Assembly: GCA_036001065.1 (NCBI GenBank)
Contig: DASYUQ010000082.1
Coordinates: 1-41,381 of the forward strand
Direction: 5' to 3'
DNA: 41,381 nt
Origin: Candidatus Methylomirabilota bacterium
GTDB taxonomy: Bacteria > Methylomirabilota > Methylomirabilia > Rokubacteriales > CSP1-6
A program made the translations under genes and the position numbers. The notes under the pieces were generated by a model. The model was given only the letters and a program-made list of their open reading frames with translations. It was not told the origin of the DNA and did no database searches. Positions 35,431 through 41,381 of the stretch are shown here, piece after piece. How positions within the stretch are numbered: position 1 is the first letter of the stretch; the number at the start of each line of letters is the position of its first letter.

Positions 35431-36293
35431 CGACGCGCGCGACGACCCCCCGGCTGAGCGCGGCCATCGTGGGCGCCGTCGCGGGCCCGCTGACGCACGA
35501 GATCGACGCCCGCTGGCTCATGGCTTACGCGGCGGCCCTCGGCGAGGAGGGTCCGCGCTACTACGACACGGCGGCGCCCGGCGGTCCTCTGGCCCATCCG
35601 ATCTTCCCCGTCTGCTACGAGTGGCCGCTGGCCCAGGCCATCCGGGCCCGGACGATCGGCGAGGCGATTGCGCCCTTGGGCGTCCACGCGAGCCACCACC
35701 TGACGATTCATCGGCCGCCCCGCGCCGGCGACCGGCTCTCGACGACGGCGCGCGTGGTCGCGCTGAGCCGGCGCCGGGCGGGGGCCCTGGTCGTGGTGAG
35801 GTTCGAAACCGTGGACGACCGCGGCCGCCCCGTGACCACGACGCTCTACGGCAGCGTGTACCGTGGCGTCCACGCCGAGGCGGAAGGCGGCGAGCCGCTG
35901 CCCCCCATCGAGCCCGCGACGGAGAATCCTGACGCGGTCAGGTGGGGTTCGCCGGTCCAGGTCGCCGCCCAGGCGGCGCACGTCTACACCGAGAGCGCCC
36001 GCATCTGGAATCCGATCCACACCGACATCGCCGCCGCGCGGGCGGCGGGGCTGCCCGGGCTGATCCTGCACGGAACGGCCACGCTCGGACTCGCCGTGTC
36101 ACGCGTCATCGGCCGCGACCTGGGGGGCGACCCCGCCGTGGTGCGCGGGGTGGCGGCGCGCTTCACCGGCATGGTGCGCCTGCCGTCCACCTTCGTGGTC
36201 CACGGGCGCGACCGCCTTGCCGACCGCGTGGGGTTCGACGCCGTCGACGCCGGAGGGCGCGCCGTTCTCAGCGAGGGAGCCCTGTGGCTGTGA
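35427..36293 (+). CDS. MaoC-like double-hotdog protein
   Basis: 288 aa from ATG 35427 overlapping the RACE stop (ATGA). An N-terminal dehydratase-like half (about 15-150: ALGEEGPRYYD, HPIFPVCYEWPLA, HHLTIHRPPRAGDRLSTTARV) is joined to a C-terminal MaoC half with ARIWNPIHTDIAAARAAGLPGLILHGT near 205-230. In hydratase-2 enzymes this motif is G-D-x-N-P-x-H; here the Asp is not in place, so activity as an enoyl-CoA hydratase is doubtful. Position between a corrinoid activase and a methyltransferase is unexpected. Confidence 0.85.
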   Translation: MTTRATTPRLSAAIVGAVAGPLTHEIDARWLMAYAAALGEEGPRYYDTAAPGGPLAHPIFPVCYEWPLAQAIRARTIGEAIAPLGVHASHHLTIHRPPRAGDRLSTTARVVALSRRRAGALVVVRFETVDDRGRPVTTTLYGSVYRGVHAEAEGGEPLPPIEPATENPDAVRWGSPVQVAAQAAHVYTESARIWNPIHTDIAAARAAGLPGLILHGTATLGLAVSRVIGRDLGGDPAVVRGVAARFTGMVRLPSTFVVHGRDRLADRVGFDAVDAGGRAVLSEGALWL

Positions 36294-37312
36294 AGCCAAT
36301 GAGCCGCCGCGAGCGCGTCCAGGCCGCGATCACCCGGCAGCCCGTGGACCGCGTGCCGTACGCGGTGTGGCGGCACTTCCCCCAGGTCGACCGCAACCCG
36401 GCCGGTCTGGCCCAGGCCACGCTGCGCTTCCACGAGCGCTACGGCTCCGACTTCATCAAGATCACGCCGAGCGGCGGATACGCGGTGCAGGAATGGGGCT
36501 GCGTCGAGGCCGAGGAGGTGCTGCCCGACGGCCACCGGGCCTGCGCGAGCTGCGCCGTCCGGGGCCCGGAGGACTGGAAGAAGATCCGCCCGCTCGATCC
36601 CGCAACAGCGGCGGGGTACTCCCAGCAGATCGAGACGATCGTCCGCATGGGCTTCGATCGGAGAATCGGCGACGCCCCCGTCGTGCCCACGCTCTTCTCG
36701 CCGCTGTCGCTGGCCCGGAAGCTCTCGGGCGATCGCCTGAGCTCGGATCTGCGCGAGCACCCCGCGCTCGTGAAGGACGCGCTCGAAGCGATCACCGAGA
36801 CGCTGATCCGGTTCGCCGACCTGGCGCTGACCGAGGGCGTCTCCGGCATCTTCTACTCGATCCAGGCCGCCAGCCGGAGCCTTTACACCGAGGCGGAGTA
36901 CGCCGAGTTCGGCGAGCCCTACGACCGCCGCCTGCTCCAGTCGGTGCACGGCCGCTCGGCGCTCACGATCATCCACGCCCACGGCGATCAGCTCATGTTC
37001 GCGCCCCTGGCCCGCCTGCCCGGGCACGCGTGGAACTGGGACGACCGCGCGACACCCCCGTCGCTCGCCGAGGGCCGGGCGCTGGTGCCGGGGGCGGTGA
37101 TCGGCGGGCTCAATCAATGGAAGACCCTCTGCGACGGCACGCCCGAGCAAGCCGTGGCCGAGGCGCAGGACGCGATCGCTCAGACCGGCGGCGTCGGCCT
37201 TATCGTCGGGCCCGGCTGCGTGCTGCCCACGGGAACGCCCGACCCCAACGTCGCCGCCGTGGTGCGCGCGCTCGGCGGCCCGCTCAAGCGCGTGCCGGGC
37301 GCCACGGTGTGA
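36290..37312 (+). CDS. Uroporphyrinogen decarboxylase-like methyltransferase (MtaA/MtbA type)
   Basis: About 340 aa. Start uncertain: GTG 36290 overlaps the MaoC stop (GTGA), and ATG 36299 gives the usual SRRERVQAAI beginning. UroD fold: PVDRVPYAVW, ERYGSDFIKITPS, ISYSIQ-like segment FYSIQAASRS, LTIIHAHGDQLMF and GLIVGPGCVLPTGTPDPN. The His (HAHGD) and Cys (GPGC) fit the zinc site of corrinoid methyltransferases such as MtaA rather than haem synthesis. RACE in the same operon supports this. The methyl donor is unknown. Confidence 0.85.
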   Translation: MKPMSRRERVQAAITRQPVDRVPYAVWRHFPQVDRNPAGLAQATLRFHERYGSDFIKITPSGGYAVQEWGCVEAEEVLPDGHRACASCAVRGPEDWKKIRPLDPATAAGYSQQIETIVRMGFDRRIGDAPVVPTLFSPLSLARKLSGDRLSSDLREHPALVKDALEAITETLIRFADLALTEGVSGIFYSIQAASRSLYTEAEYAEFGEPYDRRLLQSVHGRSALTIIHAHGDQLMFAPLARLPGHAWNWDDRATPPSLAEGRALVPGAVIGGLNQWKTLCDGTPEQAVAEAQDAIAQTGGVGLIVGPGCVLPTGTPDPNVAAVVRALGGPLKRVPGATV

Positions 37313-37374
37313 ACCAGCGACCTTTGGGCACTCGGCATGATCCGACCGGTGCGCCAGGCGCCTCTAAGCGAGCC

Positions 37375-37791
37375 TCAAGCCATCAGGTCCGTGATCCTCA
37401 TAATTGCGACTACGTTCCCGTCATTGAACGCTTGCTCTTTTGTGCCCTTCCCGCAAGTCCAGACATGGTCCTTTTTGGCCGTAAAGGTCTTGCCGTCTTG
37501 CACGAGCCGAAGCTCTCCTTCGGTGATATGGCAGACCATGGCATCCTTCATCGGGTTACCGGCAGTCTTCGATCCCGGCTGCATGATGATGTCACGCATC
37601 GAGACACTCTTAAAGCCAGAGATGATGGCTGGTCCCTCGCCATAGACACGCTGCACGACACCGGGTGCCAACGTCGTGTCCTTGCCGACAGTCTTGTACA
37701 TGGTTTGCGAAGCTGCGGGCTTCACCACAGCGGCCGAAGCGGCTATGAATCCGAATAATGCCAAAGCTGATCTCCGATCAAGTTTGTCCAT
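37375..37791 (-). CDS. Tat-exported cupin-domain protein
   Basis: 138 aa from ATG 37791 (GGAGGAG ahead). Twin-arginine signal LDRRSALALFGFIAASAAV at residues 4-22, with cleavage probably after ASQ or AASQ. The mature part is a single cupin barrel (VSMRDIIMQPGSKT, CHITEGELRLVQDGKTFTAKKDHVWTCGKG) with few metal-type His residues. Base composition is clearly lower in GC than the neighbours, suggesting later acquisition. Convergent with the UroD-like gene. Ligand unknown. Confidence 0.8.
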   Translation of the reverse strand: MDKLDRRSALALFGFIAASAAVVKPAASQTMYKTVGKDTTLAPGVVQRVYGEGPAIISGFKSVSMRDIIMQPGSKTAGNPMKDAMVCHITEGELRLVQDGKTFTAKKDHVWTCGKGTKEQAFNDGNVVAIMRITDLMA

Positions 37792-37945
37792 CGAGCTCCT
37801 CCGCGGTTGGCGTTCGGAAACCACCGAACGGTGGCGATGCGCCTTTCTCCAGCCTACGCTGCGAACGTGAATTGGCTCCCCGTGCTTTTCGAAGACGCTA
37901 GCACACTTCGTCCTGGAGCTGAGACGTATTATTCAAGTTCTAGAC

Positions 37946-38338
37946 TTACGGGAAAACGAGGTGGGATGCGGTCGCGCAAAGGCCGGCGCAGGAAGAGGTG
38001 AGCCGAGACGAGCAACAACCGGCGACGGTGCCGGAACGATAACCTTCCTGCTTGGTCCTCGCTTTGGCACGGCCCTGCTCACCGTGCTCGCCCGCGACCT
38101 GATCCGCACGATCGAGCCCGCGCAGCTCCCCACCCTTGTTGCTGTGCTCGTTAGCGTTGCCGCTGTTGTCCGCGTCGCCCTTCTTCGCTGGCTTCCGGTC
38201 GCCTCGCTTGGCGTCCGACTTCTTCGCGTCAGAAGTAGCCTCGCTTTTGTCGTCCTTCGTGTCCTTGACGGCTTCGCCACCCCGGCCAGCAGGAGGACCT
38301 GCGAGTGTCGGTACAGTCGACGCCACGAAGAACGCCAC
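37946..38338 (-). CDS. Possible secreted lysine- and aspartate-rich protein
   Basis: 130 aa if GTG 38338 is the start. The upstream frame (ALALAVAVAFFVASTVPTLAG) looks like a signal peptide but lacks ATG, so a CTG start near 38350 is conceivable. The middle is low complexity and charged (TKDDKSEATSDAKKSDAKRG, DADNSGNANEHSNKGG). The last 30 residues look unlike a protein. It follows ychF by 33 bp. May be real or a chance frame. Confidence 0.35.
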   Translation of the reverse strand: MAFFVASTVPTLAGPPAGRGGEAVKDTKDDKSEATSDAKKSDAKRGDRKPAKKGDADNSGNANEHSNKGGELRGLDRADQVAGEHGEQGRAKARTKQEGYRSGTVAGCCSSRLTSSCAGLCATASHLVFP

Positions 38339-38371
38339 TGCGACTGCCAGCGCCAGTGCACAAGAGGAGGC

Positions 38372-39451
38372 CTACTTCCCGACGTTGAAGCGGATGTGGC
38401 AGATCTCGCCGTCGCCGACGATGTAGTCCTTGCCCTCGAGCCGGAGCTGGCCTCTGGCCCGCACCTCTGCGAACGACCCCTGGGCCGCGACCAGCTCGTC
38501 GTAGCCCGTGACCTCGGCCCGGATGAAGCCGCGGGCCATGTCGGAGTGCACGGTCCCCGCTGCGTCCTGCGCGCGCGTGCCCCGGGGGATCGCCCACGCC
38601 CTCACCTCGTCGTCGCCGACCGTGAAGAACGAGATCAGGCCCAGGAGCGCGTAACAGTCGCTCAGGAGGCGGCGGATGGCCGGCTCCGTGAGGCCCAGGT
38701 CGGCCAGAAAAGCCTGCTGCTCGTCGCCGGCGAGCCGGGCCACCTCGGCCTCGATCACCGCCGACACCCAGCCCACCCGGGTGTGCGGGCGTGAGGTGAG
38801 CCCGCCGAGCCCGAACCGCTCGACGACGCGCTCGCCCTCGCCGACAGCCTTCTCGTCCAGGTTCACGCAGTGCAGGATCGGCTTCTGCGAGAGGAAGGTG
38901 AAGCCCCGCACCACCCGGGCCTCGTCGGCCGACAGCTCGAGCGCGCGGAGCGGCGTCGCGGCCTCCAGGGCCGCCTGGAGCTTTTTCAGAATCTCCTGCT
39001 CCCGGACCTCGGCGTCGGTGCGGCGCTTCTTGATGGAGGACTCCAGCCGGACCAGGCGGCGCTCGACGACCTCGAGGTCGGCGAGGATCAGCTCGGTCTC
39101 GAGATCGTCGATGTCGCGCCGCGGATCGGGCGCGCCGAGCGCGGGGTCCGGGAAGGCCCGCACCACGTGCAGCAGCGCGTCCGCGTTCCGGAACTCCTTG
39201 GTCTCCAGCCCCGCCCGCTCCCCCTTGGCGATCCCGGCCAGGTCCACGACCTCGAAGCTCGCATACGTCGTCTTCCTGGGCTGGAACAGCGCGCTCAGCC
39301 CGTCCACGCGGGGGTCCGGCACCCGCGCGATGCCCGTGTGGAGCTCCCCGCGCCCCGTCTCGTAGCGCGAGGTGGGGACGGTGGAGCCGGTGAGGAGGTT
39401 GAACAGCGTCGTCTTGCCGCTCTTGGGCAGTCCGATCAGGCCGATCTTCAT
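38372..39451 (-). CDS. ychF: Obg-family ATPase YchF
   Basis: 359 aa ribosome-associated P-loop ATPase. Walker A GLPKSGKTTLFNLLTG (residues 7-22), switch region with VDLAGIAKGERAGL, DIDDLETELILADLEVVERRL (coiled-coil domain), CVNLDEK at the base-binding loop, and a C-terminal TGS/ubiquitin-like domain ending GEICHIRFNVGK. The family uses ATP because the NKxD motif is changed. Start at ATG 39451, 7 nt after GATAAT, probably leaderless. Confidence 0.95.
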   Translation of the reverse strand: MKIGLIGLPKSGKTTLFNLLTGSTVPTSRYETGRGELHTGIARVPDPRVDGLSALFQPRKTTYASFEVVDLAGIAKGERAGLETKEFRNADALLHVVRAFPDPALGAPDPRRDIDDLETELILADLEVVERRLVRLESSIKKRRTDAEVREQEILKKLQAALEAATPLRALELSADEARVVRGFTFLSQKPILHCVNLDEKAVGEGERVVERFGLGGLTSRPHTRVGWVSAVIEAEVARLAGDEQQAFLADLGLTEPAIRRLLSDCYALLGLISFFTVGDDEVRAWAIPRGTRAQDAAGTVHSDMARGFIRAEVTGYDELVAAQGSFAEVRARGQLRLEGKDYIVGDGEICHIRFNVGK

Positions 39452-39453
39452 GT

Positions 39454-39468
39454 GTGCGATTATCGCAC
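39454..39468. promoter_or_regulatory. 15-bp palindrome holding back-to-back -10 boxes of ychF and the EamA gene
   Basis: GTGCGATTATCGCAC, a near-perfect palindrome. It gives GATAAT for ychF (7 nt before ATG 39451) and GATTAT for the exporter (8 nt before GTG 39472). Two leaderless divergent starts or one operator. Confidence 0.5.
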
Positions 39469-39471
39469 CCG

Positions 39472-40344
39472 GTGAGCTACGTCCCGATAGACCTCCGCGG
39501 CGCCGCGCTGGCGCTGCTGGCTTCCCTGTTCTGGGGCGTCAACCCCATCGCGATCAAGATCGGGCTCGAGGACGCCCCGCCGCTCCGCCTGGCCGCGATA
39601 CGCTTCCTCGTCGGGGGCATCATCATCCTCGGATGGGCGTGGATCACCGGCCGCCTGGCCGGCTTGCGGATCGCGCGCGAGGAGTGGCGGCCGCTGAGCG
39701 TCCTCGGGGTGATGCTCACCGCCCAGATCGCCTCGATGAACATCGCCACCGGGCTGACCAGCGCCGCCCACGTCGCCATCATCCTGAACCTCTACGCGGT
39801 CCACTTCGTCGTTCTCGCCCACTTCCTCATTCCCGGCGATCGGCTGTCCCTGCGGCGGCTGGCCGGCGTGCTGATCGCCTACGCGGGCATCGCCCTGCTC
39901 TTCGGCCGCGAGGCGGGCGGCGCCCCCACCCTGCTGGGCGACGGGATCATGTTCCTGAGCGCGCTCCTGCTCGCCGAACGCACCGTCTACATGGCGCGGG
40001 CCGTACAGACGTTCGACCCGGTCAAGATCCTGCTGGCCCAGGCGGTCATCGGCGTGGTGCTCCTTTTTCTTATGTCGCTCCTGTTCGAGCCCGGGGCCAC
40101 GCGGTGGACCACCCGGCTGGCCGGCTCGATCGCCTTCCAGGGCGCGATCGTGTCCGGCTTCAACTTCGTCGTGAACCTCTGGCTGCTCAAGCGCTACCGG
40201 CCGAGCGCGCTGGCGGCCTTCTTCCTGACCCAGCCGCTCTTCGGCGTCGTCGCCGCCGCGCTCTTCGCCGGCGACGCCCTCACCCTCGATCTGCTCGTCG
40301 CCAGCGCCGCCGTCGCCGCCGGCATCGGGCTCACGAGCCGGTGA
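39472..40344 (+). CDS. EamA/DMT-family transporter
   Basis: 290 aa from GTG 39472 (alternative GTG 39454). Ten predicted helices in two repeats. EamA signatures: LLASLFWGVNPIAIKIGLE, PLRLAAIRFLVGGIIILG and, in the second half, LRRLAGVLIAYAGIALLF, MFLSALLLAERTVYMARAV, FFLTQPLFGVVAAALFAGD. Exporter of metabolites or amino acids; substrate unknown. Confidence 0.92.
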   Translation: MSYVPIDLRGAALALLASLFWGVNPIAIKIGLEDAPPLRLAAIRFLVGGIIILGWAWITGRLAGLRIAREEWRPLSVLGVMLTAQIASMNIATGLTSAAHVAIILNLYAVHFVVLAHFLIPGDRLSLRRLAGVLIAYAGIALLFGREAGGAPTLLGDGIMFLSALLLAERTVYMARAVQTFDPVKILLAQAVIGVVLLFLMSLLFEPGATRWTTRLAGSIAFQGAIVSGFNFVVNLWLLKRYRPSALAAFFLTQPLFGVVAAALFAGDALTLDLLVASAAVAAGIGLTSR

Positions 40345-40626
40345 ACGCCAGCCGTTTCCCGTCTCAGGGCAACCCTCAGTATCTATGACCCTCACCGATC
40401 TGTGCTTGCAGGAGCCCGCACCCCCGTCTCCGGGCGTCCGAGCTACCAGCGTCCGCCAGACTTTGCCGGCGCCGCACTCCCGGGCGACTACCGGGCTCCA
40501 TGCCTCCAGTGCGGCGGATCGGTAACAGTACTCGCCCAGACGTTCGTTGACAGGGTGTGGACCTTGCAAGCCGGCCTCGCCCCTGAGGTAGGGGCGGACC
40601 TCAATAGCCGTGAGGACCCTCTGGAG
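40345..40626. other. Intergenic stretch without a recognisable gene
   Basis: About 280 bp between the exporter and the toxin-antitoxin pair. No open frame with protein-like composition, tRNA or clear repeat was seen. A TTGACA at 40547-40552 has no -10 at usual distance. Confidence 0.6.
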
Positions 40627-40632
40627 TAGAAT
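40627..40632 (+). promoter_or_regulatory. -10 box of the toxin-antitoxin operon
   Basis: TAGAATCG-type box, 6 nt before the ATG at 40639. No ribosome site in the gap. Confidence 0.45.
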
Positions 40633-40638
40633 CGGCAC

Positions 40639-40863
40639 ATGAAGCCAGACCCTGCAAAGCTCTTGGAGGAAGCTCTGAAGTTGTCGCCCGAGGCACGGGC
40701 TGCGCTCGCGGCCTCGCTGTTGGAAAGTCTGGAGGAGGGCGTCGACGAGGGCGCAGAGGCTGCGTGGGCGGCGGAGATAGCTAAGCGCATCCGAGAACTA
40801 GACTCCGGGGCAGTTACGCCAGTCCCGTGGCCTGAAGCTCGCCGCATGATCCTAGGCCGGTAG
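40639..40863 (+). CDS. Antitoxin of the addiction-module component family
   Basis: 74 aa. LLEEALKLSPEARAALAASLLESLEEG then AWAAEIAKRIRELDSGAVTPVPWPEARRMIL matches short antitoxins of the TIGR02574 type: two helices, then the acidic residue cluster that caps a RelE/ParE toxin. Its stop overlaps the toxin start (TAGTG). Confidence 0.9.
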   Translation: MKPDPAKLLEEALKLSPEARAALAASLLESLEEGVDEGAEAAWAAEIAKRIRELDSGAVTPVPWPEARRMILGR

Positions 40864-41159
40864 TGCCGGGCGGGCACCCCTGGGTTCATCCCGAGGCGAT
40901 CGGGGACGCCCGCGCTGCACGCGAGTGGTATTACGCTCGGAACGCCGAGACGGCTGAGGCGTTTATGGCGGAACTTGATCTGGCGATCGAACGAATCGAG
41001 GATGCGCCACGCCGGTGGCCACCCTACCTCGGCGATACGCGTCGATACCTGCTCCGCCGATTTCCTTTCTTCGTTGTGTTCCGCGAGGTCGAGAACCGCG
41101 TCCAGATTCTGGCCGTCGCTCACGCGCGACGCCGGCCCGGATATTGGCTTGGGCGGTAG
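40863..41159 (+). CDS. RelE/ParE-family toxin
   Basis: 98 aa from GTG 40863. PEAIGDARAAREWYYARNAETAEAFMAELDLAIERIEDAPRRWPPY, then TRRYLLRRFPFFVVFREVENRVQILAVAHARRRPGYW follows the ParE/RelE fold, with the conserved Arg-rich strand and AHARR end. ParE-like more than ribosomal RelE. Coupled to its antitoxin. Confidence 0.9.
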   Translation: MPGGHPWVHPEAIGDARAAREWYYARNAETAEAFMAELDLAIERIEDAPRRWPPYLGDTRRYLLRRFPFFVVFREVENRVQILAVAHARRRPGYWLGR

Positions 41160-41209
41160 CGGGTACACGCTCAATCTAACGCCGCTTCAGCGGACCGAGA
41201 ACCTCCCGG

Positions 41210-41215
41210 TATAAT
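41210..41215 (+). promoter_or_regulatory. -10 box of queF
   Basis: Perfect TATAAT followed by CG, 8 nt before ATG 41224. Leaves no room for a 5' leader or a preQ1 riboswitch. Confidence 0.55.
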
Positions 41216-41223
41216 CGCTCGAG

Positions 41224-41381
41224 ATGCCGACCAAGCCCTCGAAGACGCTGGAGGTCGTGCCGAACCCGCACCCGGACCGGGACTACGAGGTCAGCATGAC
41301 CGCGCCCGAGTTCACGTGCCTGTGCCCGATGACCGGCCAGCCCGACTTCGCGACCATCAGGATCCGCTACGTCCCCGACCA
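41224..41381 (+). CDS. queF: NADPH-dependent 7-cyano-7-deazaguanine reductase QueF, 5' part
   Basis: First 52 codons, then the window ends. QueF reduces preQ0 to preQ1 in queuosine synthesis. [24 protein letters not shown] contains the thioimide-forming cysteine (C34) and Asp (D41) of the CPxTGQPDF motif, and indicates the short, Bacillus-type enzyme. Confidence 0.94.
   Translation, partial: MPTKPSKTLEVVPNPHPDRDYEVSMTAPEFTCLCPMTGQPDFATIRIRYVPD

Noticed and set aside
40402-40629. 75-codon plus-strand frame before the antitoxin
   Set aside because: No family-like sequence or ribosome site, and it ends in the promoter of the toxin-antitoxin pair.
41160-41223. preQ1 riboswitch ahead of queF
   Set aside because: The -10 box is 8 nt from the ATG, so there is no leader to hold one, and no preQ1-type pseudoknot sequence is seen.

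Overview
The window is about 41 kb of gene-dense, GC-rich bacterial chromosome. Its gene content is a selenocysteine formate dehydrogenase, a 2-oxoacid:ferredoxin oxidoreductase, a tripartite tricarboxylate (TTT) transporter, a corrinoid-enzyme activase, a Ser-to-PE lipid route and deazapurine synthesis. This fits an uncultured soil or groundwater lineage of the Rokubacteria/NC10 (Methylomirabilota) type. That placement is an inference from gene style; no rRNA gene or other marker is present. No rRNA, tRNA, CRISPR array, IS element or prophage was seen.

Region by region. (1) 1-2600, minus strand: formate dehydrogenase catalytic subunit, running off the left edge and interrupted by an in-frame UGA read as selenocysteine, preceded by two small unknown genes and fdhD. 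(2) 2682-15964, minus strand: one long co-directional unit, ppdK, DapA/HOGA-like aldolase, ilvB, ilvN, ilvC, psd, pssA, leuA, leuB, asd, a small membrane protein and truA, with a clear promoter ahead of ppdK. It links PEP/pyruvate supply to branched-chain amino acid, aspartate-family and phospholipid synthesis. (3) 16090-16311: a tiny transcription unit with its own promoter and terminator (micro-ORF or sRNA). (4) 16323-24425, minus strand: an operon of a three-subunit 2-oxoacid:ferredoxin oxidoreductase, TctC-TctB-TctA, a TerC-family protein and a GntR/FCD repressor. The alpha subunit carries YPIRP instead of YPITP and gamma and delta are fused, as remembered for oxalate oxidoreductase. A TGGTNNNACCA operator sits on the operon promoter. 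(5) 24526-29198, minus strand: alpha/beta hydrolase, peroxiredoxin, pdxT, pdxS and a MocR/PdxR-type regulator (PLP synthesis). (6) 29333-30694, plus strand: an AhpD/CMD-like protein with a CxxU motif (second selenoprotein, with a strong SECIS-like hairpin), a 59-residue protein and a SAM methyltransferase. (7) 30751-31884: a frameshifted retropepsin-like gene, an Smr-domain protein and a PCP_red-like protein. (8) 31891-37312: an amidase with a GatC-like partner, diverging from a corrinoid-activase (RACE), MaoC-like and UroD-like methyltransferase operon. (9) 37375-41381: a Tat-exported cupin in a lower-GC patch, a lysine-rich secreted ORF, ychF, an EamA exporter, a ParD/ParE-like toxin-antitoxin pair and the start of queF.

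Three things stand out. There are two UGA-selenocysteine genes, each with a hairpin directly after the UGA. The probable oxalate (or related 2-oxoacid) oxidation and uptake operon has its own repressor, and the repressor's operator type recurs at the formate dehydrogenase promoter. Finally, -10-like boxes (often TANAATCG) lie 6-9 nt before the start codon of at least eight genes, which implies leaderless mRNAs.
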